From Oleisolibacter albus (GTDB taxonomy: Bacteria; Pseudomonadota; Alphaproteobacteria; Azospirillales; Azospirillaceae), in the NCBI RefSeq assembly GCF_003336875.1, contig NZ_QGNJ01000001.1, forward strand, positions 558,001 to 622,000: a stretch of DNA of 64,000 bases, read 5' to 3'. Positions 46,691 through 56,799 of this stretch are shown here, one piece after another; within the stretch, counting starts at the first letter, position 1; every line of letters begins with the position of its first letter. The position numbers were made by a program, and so were the translations under genes. The notes below the pieces were generated by a model. The model ran no database searches. It was not told the origin of the DNA and was given only the letters and a program-made list of their open reading frames with translations.

Positions 46691-48409
46691 ATGTCCAGTG
46701 TGCCGACCTCTCTTCGCGCCCGCATCGCGGCGCATGCCATTTCGGTCAAACTCTATGCTGTCACCGGCGCGTTGCTGCTGCTGATCGCCCTGGTCGGGGG
46801 CGATGCCCTCTATCAGATGCGCCGCGACCTGATGCAGGGCCGCATCGACGCCATCGAGGATATGGTCGATACGCTGGAAAGCCAGGCCAGTACCCTGAAC
46901 CAGCTGGTCCAGGCCGGCAGCCTGACCCGGGACGAGGCGCTGACCCGCTTCCGCGATCAGGTGCGGGCCATGCGCTACAATGACGGCAGCGACTACATGT
47001 TCGTCTACGACATGAATGGCATCGGCCTTGTCCTGCCGGATCGCAAGCTGGAGGGCCAGGACCGGACCGGCCTGCAGGACCCCAACGGCAAGTACTTTGT
47101 GCGCGACATGCTGCAGATCGCCCGAACGGAAGGGGCCGGCGTCGTCACCTATGCCTATCCGCGGGCCGGAACGACAAAACCCGTGCCCAAGGTGACCTAT
47201 GTCCGCGCCTTCAAACCCTGGGGCATCCTCATGGGGACCGGCGTCTATGTCGACGATGTCGAAGACGCATTCCAGGCCAAGCTGGCATCGTACGGGCTGA
47301 TGATCGCCATCATCATCCTTGGTGCCCTGGCCGTGGTCTGGCGCGTTGCCCGCAGCATCACCCGGCCGCTGTTCGCCCTGGAACACACCATGGGCCGGTT
47401 GGCCGATGGCGACCTGTCGGTGACAGTGGAAGCGGCCCGGCGCACGGACGAGATCGGCCGCATGGGCCGCGCGGTGGAGGTGTTCAAGACCAACGCCCTG
47501 GACCGCCAGCGGCTGGAGCGCGAACAGGTCGAGGCCAAGGCGAAGGCAGAGGCCGAGCAGCGGGCGGCCCTGCTGCGGCTGGCCGACAATTTCGAGGCCA
47601 GCGTCGGCGAGATCGTCAATGCCGTCTCCGCCGCCGCCACCGAGACCGAGACCTCCGCCGCCGCCATGAGCGCCACGGCCGAGCAGTCCAGCCGGCAGGC
47701 CGCGGCCGTGGCCGCCGCCTCGGACCAGGCCTCCGCCAACGTCAACATGGTGGCCGGCGCCACCGAGGAACTGTCCGCCTCCATCCAGGAGATCAGCCGG
47801 CAGGTCGCCACCTCGACCCACATCGCCGGCCAGGCCATGGCTGATATGGAAAAGACCGGCAGCATCATGGTGTCGCTGCAGACGGCAGCTCAGCAGATCG
47901 GCCAGGTGGTGGACCTGATCAACTCCATCGCCGGCCAGACCAACCTGCTGGCCCTGAACGCCACCATCGAGGCGGCGCGCGCCGGCGAGGCTGGCAAGGG
48001 CTTCGCCGTGGTCGCCAGCGAGGTCAAGGCCCTGGCGACCCAGACTGCCCGCGCCACCGACGAGATCCAGATCAAGGTGGCCGAGATCCGCGGCGCCACC
48101 GGCGATGCCACCAAGGCCATCCAGGAGGTGGCGGAGACGGTGACCCGCATCAACGGCATCACCACTGCAGTTGCCGCCGCGGTGGAGCAGCAGAGCGCCG
48201 CCACCCGCGAGATCGCCGGCAATGTGCAGCAGGCCGCCGCCGGCACCCAGGAGGTGTCCAGCAACATCGCCGGCGTCACCCAGGCCGCCGGCGAGACCGG
48301 CGCCGCCGCCACCCAGATGCTGTCCGCCGCCGGCAATCTGGCCAGGCAAGCCAGCAACCTGCGCGGCGAAGTCGAACACTTCCTCGGCACCGTGCGCCAG
48401 GAGGGCTGA
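46691..48409 (+). CDS. Methyl-accepting chemotaxis protein with single Cache domain, copy 1
   Basis: A 572-residue transmembrane chemoreceptor. First membrane helix [20 protein letters not shown], periplasmic sCache_2-type domain ([54 protein letters not shown]), second helix, HAMP domain ([20 protein letters not shown]) and the methylation hairpin with the tip [21 protein letters not shown] near-identical copy follows at 48818. The upstream 470 bp to recA includes an AT-rich stretch (about 46410-46610). The ATG at 46691 is chosen because the copy has the same context; an upstream ATG at 46625 is in frame. Confidence 0.95.
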   Translation: MSSVPTSLRARIAAHAISVKLYAVTGALLLLIALVGGDALYQMRRDLMQGRIDAIEDMVDTLESQASTLNQLVQAGSLTRDEALTRFRDQVRAMRYNDGSDYMFVYDMNGIGLVLPDRKLEGQDRTGLQDPNGKYFVRDMLQIARTEGAGVVTYAYPRAGTTKPVPKVTYVRAFKPWGILMGTGVYVDDVEDAFQAKLASYGLMIAIIILGALAVVWRVARSITRPLFALEHTMGRLADGDLSVTVEAARRTDEIGRMGRAVEVFKTNALDRQRLEREQVEAKAKAEAEQRAALLRLADNFEASVGEIVNAVSAAATETETSAAAMSATAEQSSRQAAAVAAASDQASANVNMVAGATEELSASIQEISRQVATSTHIAGQAMADMEKTGSIMVSLQTAAQQIGQVVDLINSIAGQTNLLALNATIEAARAGEAGKGFAVVASEVKALATQTARATDEIQIKVAEIRGATGDATKAIQEVAETVTRINGITTAVAAAVEQQSAATREIAGNVQQAAAGTQEVSSNIAGVTQAAGETGAAATQMLSAAGNLARQASNLRGEVEHFLGTVRQEG

Positions 48410-48445
48410 CCACGACCCGGCCGGAGAGGCTTCATCGGCATCCCT

Positions 48446-48486
48446 GCCGACGGCAAGGTCCCGTGACCACGGATTTTGCCGTCGGC
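48446..48486. repeat. 11-bp inverted repeat after receptor copy 1
   Basis: GCCGACGGCAA (48446-48456) and TTGCCGTCGGC (48476-48486) with 19 bases between. It is 37 bp after the stop of the first receptor and may form a terminator, although no T-tract follows. The rest of the 408-bp gap to the second receptor has no recognised element beyond an AT-rich stretch around 48661-48730. Confidence 0.65.
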
Positions 48487-48817
48487 CCTGGAATTACGCG
48501 GCCGGAACCGCCCGCCGGCCCCTTTGACATACCAGCGGAACGCGACTGACCTCTTCGGCCACTGGAGCCCGCACGGCTCCGAACCGGGATCGGCTGCGAT
48601 CCCATAGGCTGCACGACCAAAGTCCGCCCCGGCCCAAGGCCTGCATACGCGGCCCATGCCAAAAACTTAGAAAAACTTTTATATTTATCAGCCATCCAAA
48701 ATCATGGCAAGCTTCCATATTCACACTCGACGGATGTGATATCCAGGAGGCACCCTGCCCCGGCCTTTATCAATCGCCGGCGGCCTGGCTGGCGCGAATG
48801 CAGGGTCCGATCAGACC

Positions 48818-50533
48818 ATGTCCAGTGTGCCGACTTCCCTTCGCGCCCGCATCGCGGCGCATGCCATTTCGGTCAAGCTCTATGCCGTCACCGGCGCCCT
48901 GCTGCTGCTGATCGCCCTGGTCGGGGGCAGTGCCCTCTATCAGATGCGCCGCGACCTGATGCAGGGCCGCATCGACGCCCTGGTGAACCTTGTCGATACG
49001 ACGGAAAGTCTGGCCGCCGCGCTGGAGCAGCAGGTCCAGGCCGGCAGCCTGAGCCGGGACGAGGCACTGACCCGTTTCCGCGATCAGGCGCGGACCATGC
49101 GCTACAACAACGGCAGCGACTACATGTTCGTCTACGACATGAAGGGGGTCGCCCTGGTCCTGCCGGATCGCAAACTGGAGGGCCAGGACCGGACCGGGCT
49201 GCAGGATCCCAACGGCAAATACATCATCCGGGAGATGCTGCAGACGGCCCGGACGGACGGGGCCGGCGTCGTCACCTATGCCTATCCGCGCGCCGGATCA
49301 ACCACGCCCGTGCCGAAGATCGTCTATGTCCGCGCCTTCAAGCCCTGGGATATCTTCATCGGCACCGGCGTCTATGTCGACGATGTCGACGACGCGTTCC
49401 AGGCCAAGCTGGCCTCCGACGGGACCCTGATCGCCGTCATCATCCTCGGTGCCCTGGCTGTGGTCTGGCGTATGGCGCGCAGCATCACCCGGCCCTTGTC
49501 CGGGCTGGAACACACCATGGGCCGGCTGGCCGATGGCAACCTGTCGGTGACCGTGGAGGCGGCCCGCCGCACGGACGAGATCGGCCGCATGGGCCGCGCG
49601 GTGGAGGTGTTCAAGACCAACGCCCTGGAACGCCAGCGGCTGGAGCGTGAACAGGTCGAGGCCAAGGCGAAGGCCGAGGCCGAGCAGCGGGCGGCCCTGC
49701 TGCGGCTGGCCGACAATTTCGAGACCAGCGTCGGCGAGATCGTCAACGCCGTCTCCGCCGCCGCCACCGAGACCGAGACCTCCGCCGCCGCCATGAGCGC
49801 CACGGCCGAGGAATCCAACCGGCAGGCCGCGGCCGTGGCCGCCGCCTCGGACCGTGCGTCCAGCAATGTCAACATGGTGGCGGCAGCCACAGAGGAACTG
49901 TCCGCCTCCATCCAGGAGATCAGCCGGCAGGTTGAAACCTCGACCCACATCGCCGGCCAGGCCATGGACGATGTGGAGAAGACCAACGGCATCATGGCGT
50001 CGCTGCAGACGGCGGCGCAGCAGATCGGCCAGGTGGTGGACCTGATCAACGCCATCGCCGGTCAGACCAACCTGCTGGCGCTGAACGCCACCATCGAGGC
50101 GGCCCGCGCCGGTGAGGCCGGCAAGGGCTTCGCCGTGGTCGCCAGCGAGGTCAAGGCCCTGGCGACCCAGACCGCCCGCGCCACCGACGAGATCCAGATC
50201 AAGGTGGCCGAGATCCGCGGCGCCAGCGGCGATGCCGCCAAGGCCATCCAGGAGGTGGCAGCGACCGTGGCCCGCATCAACGGCATCACCACTGCAGTTG
50301 CCGCGGCGGTGGAGCAGCAGAGCGCCGCCACGCGGGAAATTTCCGGCAATGTGCAGCAGGCCGCCGCCGGCACCCAGGAGGTGTCCAGCAACATCGCCGG
50401 CGTCACCCAGGCCGCCGGCGAGACCGGCGCCGCCGCCGCAGAAATGCTGTCCGCCGCCGGCAATCTGGCCAGACAGGCCAGCAACCTGCGCGGCGAGGTC
50501 GGCAACTTCCTCGACACCGTGCGCCGCGCCTGA
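48818..50533 (+). CDS. Methyl-accepting chemotaxis protein with single Cache domain, copy 2
   Basis: A 571-residue paralogue of the receptor at 46691. The HAMP and signalling regions are almost identical, including the SATAE and [20 protein letters not shown] segments. The differences concentrate in the first part of the ligand-binding region ([20 protein letters not shown] against [20 protein letters not shown] in copy 1), so the pair may sense different ligands. The upstream DNA also shares the GACCATG start context. It is convergent with cckA. Confidence 0.95.
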   Translation: MSSVPTSLRARIAAHAISVKLYAVTGALLLLIALVGGSALYQMRRDLMQGRIDALVNLVDTTESLAAALEQQVQAGSLSRDEALTRFRDQARTMRYNNGSDYMFVYDMKGVALVLPDRKLEGQDRTGLQDPNGKYIIREMLQTARTDGAGVVTYAYPRAGSTTPVPKIVYVRAFKPWDIFIGTGVYVDDVDDAFQAKLASDGTLIAVIILGALAVVWRMARSITRPLSGLEHTMGRLADGNLSVTVEAARRTDEIGRMGRAVEVFKTNALERQRLEREQVEAKAKAEAEQRAALLRLADNFETSVGEIVNAVSAAATETETSAAAMSATAEESNRQAAAVAAASDRASSNVNMVAAATEELSASIQEISRQVETSTHIAGQAMDDVEKTNGIMASLQTAAQQIGQVVDLINAIAGQTNLLALNATIEAARAGEAGKGFAVVASEVKALATQTARATDEIQIKVAEIRGASGDAAKAIQEVAATVARINGITTAVAAAVEQQSAATREISGNVQQAAAGTQEVSSNIAGVTQAAGETGAAAAEMLSAAGNLARQASNLRGEVGNFLDTVRRA

Positions 50534-50642
50534 GCACGGCCCGGCGCCCCCACATCCGCACGCTCGAGCCACCTCCCCTCGGGAACGAGCCGCCGGCACG
50601 GGCCGGTGACACGTTCGCCGGCCCTGACCAAAGACGGGGGGG

Positions 50643-53075
50643 TCAGCCCTCCGGCCGTTCGGTGACAGCCCCGCTGGCCATGACTTCCTTCACCTTGCTG
50701 GCCAGTTGCTTCAGGCTGAAGGGCTTGGGCAGGAACTCCACCCGCATGCCGCCACCCACCTGGGAACGGAAGCGCTCCTCGGCATAGCCGGAAATGAAGA
50801 TGACCTTGAGATCGGGGCGGAATTCCTGCACCTGCCGGATCATGGTCGGCCCGTCCATCTGCGGCATCACCACGTCGGTGATGACCAGATCCACCGTCGG
50901 CCCGCCCTCCTTGCGCAGGATCTCCAGGGCAACGTCGCCACTGTTGGCCTCCAGCACCTGATAGCCCTTGTTGCGCAGGGCACGGGCGCTGAACACGCGC
51001 ACCGCATCCTCATCCTCCACCAGCAGGATGGTGCCGATGCCGGTGAGATCGGCCACCTTCTCCACCCGCTCGGCGGCGGCGGCCTCGGCGGCAGCCTCCT
51101 CCTGCAGGCGCGGCAGATAGATGGAGAACTTAGCGCCCTCCCCCGGCGCACTGTCGACGAAGACGAACCCGCCGGTCTGGCGCACGATGCCATAGACCGT
51201 CGACAGGCCGAGCCCGGTGCCGGACCCGACCTCCTTGGTGCTGAAGAACGGCTCGAAGATGCGCTGGAGGTTTTCCTTGGGAATACCGTGGCCGGTATCG
51301 ATGACCTCGATCACCACATAGTCGCCGGCCGGCATCTCCTCGGTGTCACGCCGCACCGGCAGCGGCGTGGAGAAGTTCGAGGTCACCACCGTCAGCCGCC
51401 CGCCCCCCGTCATGGCATCGCGGGCATTGACCACCAGATTGATGATGACCTGCTCCAGCTGGCCCTGGTCGCCCTTGACCAGCCCCAGATCGCGGCCATG
51501 CACCATGCGCAGCTCGATATTCTCGCCGATCAGCCGGCGCAGCAGGTTCGACAGCTCCGCCAGCACATCGGTCACGCTGAGCACCCGCGGCTGCAAGGTC
51601 TGCTGCCGCGAAAAGGCCAGCAGCTGCCGCACCAGATTAGCCGCCCGGTTGGCATTCTGCTTGATCTGCATGATGTCGGTGAAGCTGGCGTCCCCCGGCT
51701 TGTGCTTCAGCAGCAGCAGATCGCAAAAGCCGATCATGGCCGTCAGCAGATTGTTGAAATCGTGGGCGACGCCGCCGGCCAGCTGGCCGATGGCCTGCAT
51801 CTTCTGCGACTGGACGAACTGCACCTCCAGGCTCTTCTGCGCCGTCATGTCCACCAGATGCAGGATGACGCCGCCCTGCCCGGCCGTATCCGCGGCGGCC
51901 AGCTTGCGGGCATAGACATGCACCACCGGGGCATTGCCGCCGCGCAGGCGCACCTCCATCGGGGTGGCGCTGTCGGCCCCGTCCAGCACGGCCGACAGAC
52001 GGGACACCAGCCCGGCCCGGTGGTCGCGCTGCACCAGCTGCCCGAAGGAGCGGCCCTGCACCTCGGCCAGAGGGGCGGCGGCCAGAGACAGCACCGTGGC
52101 GTTGCACTCCACCACCCGCAGGCCCGCATCCAGCAGCACGATGCCGATGGGGGCGAACTCGAAGAAACGCTGGAAGCGGCGTTCGGCCTGCTCCAGCGCC
52201 TCGCGCAGGGCCGCCTCCTGCCCGCCATGGCGGCGGACCAGATGCAGGGTCCAGCGTCCGCCGGCATCGCTGGCCGCCGGCCGCGCCGTCACCGGCAGGG
52301 GATCGGCCCCGGCCCGCGCCAGCAGATGGCCGGGACCGGTGGAGGGCTGTCCCGGCTGCAGCAGCTGGTCCAGCGATTGGCGCCCGTCCAGCAGTTCGGC
52401 CGGAGGCCGCCCCGCCCAGTGCGCCAACGGGGCGTTGATCGCCACCACCCGGTCACTGCGGTCGACCAGCACCAACCCCTCGGGCAGGTCATCCTGCAGC
52501 ACGATCCCGCGCCCGCCCCCGCCCAGCCCGGCGATGGCGGGGTCCAGCTGCCAGACCAGATGATCCGGCCAGCCGGCCAGCAGCGCCACGCGCAGGGTCC
52601 AGGTCGCCGTGCCGACCACCAGTTCGGCCGACGCCTCCTCGCCGTCGCGGGCCAGACGGTCGAGCCGCCGCAGCTGCTTCAGCGTGTCCCGTCCACGGCT
52701 GACGGCGGCCAGCGCCTCCAGCGGATTGCCGGTGCCGTACTGCGCCAGCGTGCGGAAGGCCGGATTGGCCTGGACCAGGGCGCCATCCGCTCCGGTGACC
52801 AGCAGCGGCGTCGACAGCCCGTCGAGAACCAGAGCCAGGTGCCGGCGACCATTCTCGACCTGCCGCACGGTCCGGCGGATCAGGCGCACCAGCATCACCG
52901 CCCCCAGGATGATGCCGCAGGCCATCAGTCCGAGCATCGGGCCGAAATCGACCCATTCCAGCCGGTCCAGGGCGAAAAGACCGGCCAGCGCCAGCAGCGT
53001 CAGCACAGTCACGCCGACACTGGCCAGCCGGACGGGCCCGGACAACGGATCTGGTCGGAAGGAAACGAACGGCAC
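50643..53075 (-). CDS. cckA: Cell-cycle hybrid histidine kinase CckA
   Basis: CckA controls CtrA through phosphorelay and, as a phosphatase, resets it. The 810-residue product has two membrane helices (residues ~22-36 and ~46-65), PAS-type domains (about 78-180, 195-290 and 300-410), a HisKA dimerisation domain with His438 in GGVAHDFNNLLTAMIGFCDL, an HATPase domain (NLVVNARDAM, DTGHGIP, GTGLGLSTVYG) and a C-terminal receiver with Asp734 in DLVITDVVMP. It is downstream of the flgB-flhB group on the same strand, an arrangement known from other alphaproteobacteria. Confidence 0.95.
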   Translation of the reverse strand: MPFVSFRPDPLSGPVRLASVGVTVLTLLALAGLFALDRLEWVDFGPMLGLMACGIILGAVMLVRLIRRTVRQVENGRRHLALVLDGLSTPLLVTGADGALVQANPAFRTLAQYGTGNPLEALAAVSRGRDTLKQLRRLDRLARDGEEASAELVVGTATWTLRVALLAGWPDHLVWQLDPAIAGLGGGGRGIVLQDDLPEGLVLVDRSDRVVAINAPLAHWAGRPPAELLDGRQSLDQLLQPGQPSTGPGHLLARAGADPLPVTARPAASDAGGRWTLHLVRRHGGQEAALREALEQAERRFQRFFEFAPIGIVLLDAGLRVVECNATVLSLAAAPLAEVQGRSFGQLVQRDHRAGLVSRLSAVLDGADSATPMEVRLRGGNAPVVHVYARKLAAADTAGQGGVILHLVDMTAQKSLEVQFVQSQKMQAIGQLAGGVAHDFNNLLTAMIGFCDLLLLKHKPGDASFTDIMQIKQNANRAANLVRQLLAFSRQQTLQPRVLSVTDVLAELSNLLRRLIGENIELRMVHGRDLGLVKGDQGQLEQVIINLVVNARDAMTGGGRLTVVTSNFSTPLPVRRDTEEMPAGDYVVIEVIDTGHGIPKENLQRIFEPFFSTKEVGSGTGLGLSTVYGIVRQTGGFVFVDSAPGEGAKFSIYLPRLQEEAAAEAAAAERVEKVADLTGIGTILLVEDEDAVRVFSARALRNKGYQVLEANSGDVALEILRKEGGPTVDLVITDVVMPQMDGPTMIRQVQEFRPDLKVIFISGYAEERFRSQVGGGMRVEFLPKPFSLKQLASKVKEVMASGAVTERPEG

Positions 53076-53144
53076 AGTCCTCTTTCCCCTGGGAACGGCG
53101 GAGGGGGCGACTGTAGCAGCCCAGCCCCGGCCGCGGACAGGACA

Positions 53145-54224
53145 TCAGGAGGAGAAGGGCTTCCGCTTCAGCTTGAACACATAGGAAATCACCTGCGCCA
53201 CCGCCTTGTACTGGTCGGCGGGGATTTCCTCGTTGATCTCGGCCGTGGCGTACAGGGCGCGGGCCAGCGGCGGGTTCTCGACGATGGGCACATCGTTCTC
53301 CTCCGCGATCTCGCGGATGCGGAAGGCCACATTGTCCACGCCCATGGCGACCACGACCGGGGCCGACATGGCCGAGCCGTCATATTTCAGCGCCACGGCA
53401 TAGTGGGTCGGGTTGGTGACCACCACATCCGCCGTGGGCACGGCCTGCATCATGCGGTTCTTGGCCCGCTCCATGCGCAATTGCCGGATCTTGCCCTTGA
53501 TCAGCGGGTCGCCTTCCTGCTGCTTGAACTCGTCCTTCACCTCCTGCTTGGTCATGCGCATCTGCTTCAGGAAGGCGAAGCGCTGGTAGAGATAATCGCC
53601 CCCGGCCAGCAGCAGCAGCACCACGACCACGCCGAACAGCAGGCGCGCCGCCAGCGCCTTGGTTTCCAGCACCACATCGACCAGCGGCATGGCGATGAAA
53701 TGGTCCACCGATCCCCAGAGCGGGCGCAGCAGCCAGGCCACCACCACGCTGACCACGGTCAGCTTGGCCAGCGCCTTCAGGAACTCCACGAGGTTCTTCA
53801 TGGAGAATTTGTGCTGTAGCGCCGACAGGGGGTTCAGCCGCTCGAAGCTGAACTTGAAGGCATTCTCCGGCGTCCACATCCAGCCGACCTGCACATAGGA
53901 GGCGGCGAACACGGCCACCACCAGGATGGCGAAGGGCACGCTGAGCGCCAGCCCCACAGCGGCCAGCAGGTCCAGCAGCAGCCGGCCCAGGCCGCTGCCC
54001 TCCACGTCCATGGCGTGGGCCTGCTCGATGAAGGGCCGCAGCGACCGGCTGATGATGGCGAAGGACCAGGGCAGCACCGCCGTGACCAGGATCAGGCCGG
54101 CGGCCAGGATGAACAGGTGGTTCAGCTCCTGGGTCTTGGGCACCTGGCCCTTGCCGCGGGCATCCTCCAGCCGTTTTCCGGTCGGGTCTTCGGTTTTGCT
54201 GTCCGGATCCTGGTCCTCGGCCAC
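53145..54224 (-). CDS. flhB: Flagellar export protein FlhB
   Basis: Membrane component of the flagellar type III export gate that switches substrate specificity by self-cleavage. The 359-residue product starts with the cytoplasmic SKTEDPTGKRLEDARGKGQV segment, has four membrane helices and a cytoplasmic domain with the autocleavage motif NPTHYAVAL. It follows fliR at 13 bp in the operon flgB-flgC-fliE-fliQ-fliR-flhB. Confidence 0.98.
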   Translation of the reverse strand: MAEDQDPDSKTEDPTGKRLEDARGKGQVPKTQELNHLFILAAGLILVTAVLPWSFAIISRSLRPFIEQAHAMDVEGSGLGRLLLDLLAAVGLALSVPFAILVVAVFAASYVQVGWMWTPENAFKFSFERLNPLSALQHKFSMKNLVEFLKALAKLTVVSVVVAWLLRPLWGSVDHFIAMPLVDVVLETKALAARLLFGVVVVLLLLAGGDYLYQRFAFLKQMRMTKQEVKDEFKQQEGDPLIKGKIRQLRMERAKNRMMQAVPTADVVVTNPTHYAVALKYDGSAMSAPVVVAMGVDNVAFRIREIAEENDVPIVENPPLARALYATAEINEEIPADQYKAVAQVISYVFKLKRKPFSS

Positions 54225-54237
54225 GGGCGTCTCCGGC

Positions 54238-55005
54238 TCAGGGTTGCAGGATGCCGATCAGCTGTGCTTCGAAGGCACCGAGCCAGTACAGCATGAGCGC
54301 CGACAGGCTGAGGCCGAGCAGAAGCACACCGAACAGGATCTGGATGGGCATGCTGACAAAGAACACCTGGATCTGCGGCACCAGCCGCGACACCAGCCCC
54401 ATGCCCAGGAAGAACAGCAGGCCGATGACGACGAAGGGCGCCGCCATCTGCATGCCGATGAGGAAACTCTGCGCCACCGTGCGGGCCATGTGATCGGCGG
54501 CGTCGCTGACCGGCAGCCACTGGCCCGGCGCGAACAGGGTGTAGCTGTCCACCACGGCCAGGATCAGCATGTGGTGCAGATCGGTCGCAAAGATCAGCAC
54601 CAGGGCCAGCAGGCCCAGCAGGCTGCTGATGGAGTTGCTGGGGCTGGCCAGGGCGGGATTGAAGGTCTGGGCCGCCGACAGGCCGAGCTGGTGGGCGATC
54701 AGCATGCCCGCCACCTCCAGCGCCGACACCAGCACCCGCGCCAGCGTGCCGAGGAACAGGCCCACCAGCGCCTCGGCCACGACCAGGGCGGCCAGATCGG
54801 CCGGCACCGCCGGCCGCAGCGGCAGCATGGGCCGCAGCACCGGCATCAGCACGAAGGCCGTGGCCAGCGCGAACAGCAGGCGGATGCGGGCGGAGACGAA
54901 CTGCTCCCCGAACACCGGCATGATCAGGAAGGCGCTGCCCAGCCGCACGAACACCAGCAGGAACGCGAAGATCGAGCCGCCGACCAGCGCGTCCAGCGCG
55001 ATCAT
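54238..55005 (-). CDS. fliR: Flagellar export protein FliR
   Basis: A 255-residue integral membrane component of the flagellar export gate with about six helices (SIFAFLLVFVRLGSAFLIMP, LLGLLALVLIFATDLHHMLI, GMGLVSRLVPQIQVFFVSMP). The ATG at 55005 overlaps the end of fliQ by four bases, which marks translational coupling. The longer open frame up to 55308 is antisense-like noise. Confidence 0.97.
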   Translation of the reverse strand: MIALDALVGGSIFAFLLVFVRLGSAFLIMPVFGEQFVSARIRLLFALATAFVLMPVLRPMLPLRPAVPADLAALVVAEALVGLFLGTLARVLVSALEVAGMLIAHQLGLSAAQTFNPALASPSNSISSLLGLLALVLIFATDLHHMLILAVVDSYTLFAPGQWLPVSDAADHMARTVAQSFLIGMQMAAPFVVIGLLFFLGMGLVSRLVPQIQVFFVSMPIQILFGVLLLGLSLSALMLYWLGAFEAQLIGILQP

Positions 55006-55280
55006 GGGTCGCCCGTCCCGACGGCGACGATGCGGTCCATCAGGGTTTCCGTGAAGGTCTTCATATGCCCCAGCATGAAGGGCAGCAGGAAGATCAGGGC
55101 CGCGAACATGGCCACGATCTTCGGCACGAAGGTCAGCGTCTGTTCCTGCAACTGCGTCAGCGCCTGGAACAGCGAGATCACCACGCCGACCACCATGCCG
55201 ATCAGCAGCAATGGCCCGCTGACCACCAGCGTGATCATCAGCGCCTCGCGCGCCACATCGATGGCGTCGGCTTCGGTCAT
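55002..55280 (-). CDS. fliQ: Flagellar export protein FliQ
   Basis: A 92-residue protein with two membrane helices that builds the export gate with FliP and FliR. Family features are EALMITLVVSGPLLLIGMVV and QLQEQTLTFVPKIVAMFAAL. Confidence 0.98.
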   Translation of the reverse strand: MTEADAIDVAREALMITLVVSGPLLLIGMVVGVVISLFQALTQLQEQTLTFVPKIVAMFAALIFLLPFMLGHMKTFTETLMDRIVAVGTGDP

Positions 55281-55304
55281 GGCTTGCGCTCCCCCGGCAT
55301 GGCC

Positions 55305-55610
55305 TCACATCGGCATGCGCAGGATTTCCTGATAGGCGCTGATGACGCGGTCGCGCACATTGACCACGGCCTGCAAGGTCACCTCGGCATTGGTGACGGC
55401 ATTGACCACATCGGCCAGATCGGCCTTGCCGACCACACCCTTGGCCGTCATCTGCTCGCCCTGGTGCAGGGTGCCGATGGCGCCCTCCGCCGCGTCCTTC
55501 AGCATGTCGCCGAAGGACGGCCCCTCGGTCTCGGCGGATTTGCCCGCCTTCAGCCCCTGGGTGGCGGTGTTGGCATAGGCGGCGGCGGCGTTGGCGAAGG
55601 GGATGCTCAT
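55305..55610 (-). CDS. fliE: Flagellar hook-basal body protein FliE
   Basis: A 101-residue protein joining the MS ring to the rod. The C-terminal family block is AVTNAEVTLQAVVNVRDRVI then SAYQEILRMPM. It lies between flgC and fliQ. Confidence 0.97.
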   Translation of the reverse strand: MSIPFANAAAAYANTATQGLKAGKSAETEGPSFGDMLKDAAEGAIGTLHQGEQMTAKGVVGKADLADVVNAVTNAEVTLQAVVNVRDRVISAYQEILRMPM

Positions 55611-55637
55611 GATGGCTTACTCGCTGGATCGGGCCGG

Positions 55638-56048
55638 TCAGCTGCGCAGCAGGTCGACGGTGCGCAGGATCATCTGGCGCGTGGCGTCGATGGCATTGAG
55701 ATTGGCCTCGTAGGAGCGCTGGGCCTCGCGCATGTCCATGGTCTCGACCAGGGTGTTGACATTGGGCAGCAGCACATAGCCCTCGGCGTCGGCGCTGGGA
55801 TGGCCGGGATCGTAGCGGCGCTGGAAGTCGCCGCGGTCCACGTCGATCTTCTTCACCTTGACGTTGGCGACGCCCATCTCCCGGTTCAGCTCGTTGGCGA
55901 ACAGCACGACCTTGCGCCGATAGGGCAGGTCGCCGGGGCTGGCGGCGGTGGAATTGGCATTGGCCAGATTCTCGGCGATGACGCGCAGGCGGGTGCCCTG
56001 CACCTTCATGCCGGCGGCCGAGACGGCCAGGGAATTCATCAGATCCAT
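55638..56048 (-). CDS. flgC: Flagellar basal-body rod protein FlgC
   Basis: A 136-residue rod subunit with the N-terminal rod motif (LAVSAAGMKVQGTRLRVIAE, NLANANST) and the C-terminal helix (DMREAQRSYEANLNAIDATR). Operon gene after flgB. Confidence 0.98.
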   Translation of the reverse strand: MDLMNSLAVSAAGMKVQGTRLRVIAENLANANSTAASPGDLPYRRKVVLFANELNREMGVANVKVKKIDVDRGDFQRRYDPGHPSADAEGYVLLPNVNTLVETMDMREAQRSYEANLNAIDATRQMILRTVDLLRS

Positions 56049-56075
56049 GGGTCGGGTCCTCCTGCCTGCCGTGTC

Positions 56076-56483
56076 TTACTGGCGGCCGCTGCCGAGCGCG
56101 GTCTTCAGCAGGCCCACCTGCTTGCGGTACAGGTTGGTGACGGTCTGGTACTCCATGCTGTTCTGGCCGACCTTCATCATCTGCTCCTCCAGCACCACAT
56201 CGTTGCCGTCGGGCGCGGTCTCATAGGGCTGGCGCTCGCGCTGCTCCTGGAAGGTACCGCCCTTGGACAGGGTGCCGGACAGGTGGCCGGACCGGTCGGC
56301 CACCGGCATCAGCTGCGAGCTGGCGCGCAGTTGCTTCTTGAAGTCGAAGGCGGCGATCTCACGGGCGGCATAGCCGGGCGTATCGGCATTGGCCACGTTC
56401 TGCGACAGCACTTCCTGCCGCTGGTTGTGCCAGGCCATCTTGTCCGACATCAGCCGGAACAGGCCGATCTTGTTGAGATCCAT
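56076..56483 (-). CDS. flgB: Flagellar basal-body rod protein FlgB
   Basis: A 135-residue rod subunit, first gene of the flgB-flgC-fliE-fliQ-fliR-flhB run. The rod motif is NVANADTPGYAAREI and the C-terminus has MMKVGQNSMEYQTVTNLYRK. A sigma54-type promoter lies 75 bp upstream. Confidence 0.98.
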   Translation of the reverse strand: MDLNKIGLFRLMSDKMAWHNQRQEVLSQNVANADTPGYAAREIAAFDFKKQLRASSQLMPVADRSGHLSGTLSKGGTFQEQRERQPYETAPDGNDVVLEEQMMKVGQNSMEYQTVTNLYRKQVGLLKTALGSGRQ

Positions 56484-56558
56484 GGCTCCCGCCTTTCCTT
56501 ACCACCAGCCTGCCGCACAAACCTTAACCAAATCCCACCGGCAGCCCTCAAAAACCCA

Positions 56559-56574
56559 AGCAAGAACCGCGCCA
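56559..56574 (-). promoter_or_regulatory. Sigma54-type promoter of the flgB operon
   Basis: On the minus strand the sequence reads TGGCGCGGTTCTTGCT. It matches the sigma54 consensus TGGCACGN4TTGCW at all positions but one, with the required GG and GC dinucleotides ten bases apart. It is 76 bp upstream of the flgB ATG and directed toward it. Class II flagellar operons in alphaproteobacteria are commonly sigma54-dependent. Confidence 0.75.
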
Positions 56575-56629
56575 GAACGGCGCATACAGGGTAGCTCCAC
56601 CGGACGGGCATCCGGCCCGACCGAACTCC

Positions 56630-56683
56630 CGGCAACCCTACGGCAACCGAAAACATGGTTGACCCTACCGCAAAACCGGTTGC
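56630..56683. promoter_or_regulatory. Candidate activator sites upstream of the sigma54 promoter
   Basis: CGGCAACC occurs at 56630-56637 and 56641-56648, and its inverse CGGTTGC at 56677-56683, 55-125 bp upstream of the -24 element. Spaced repeats at this distance would fit enhancer sites for a sigma54 activator such as FlbD. The remaining 56684-56799 holds no recognised element. Confidence 0.4.
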
Positions 56684-56799
56684 TCCCGCAGAAAAATCGT
56701 ACCCCGTCCGGGGTGCGCCGGCGGGAGGGATTTGTTAATCTGCACCGGCGTAGAACCGGCGGGTCGCCGGTACGAACCAGGAACCCAGGATCTTCGCGC

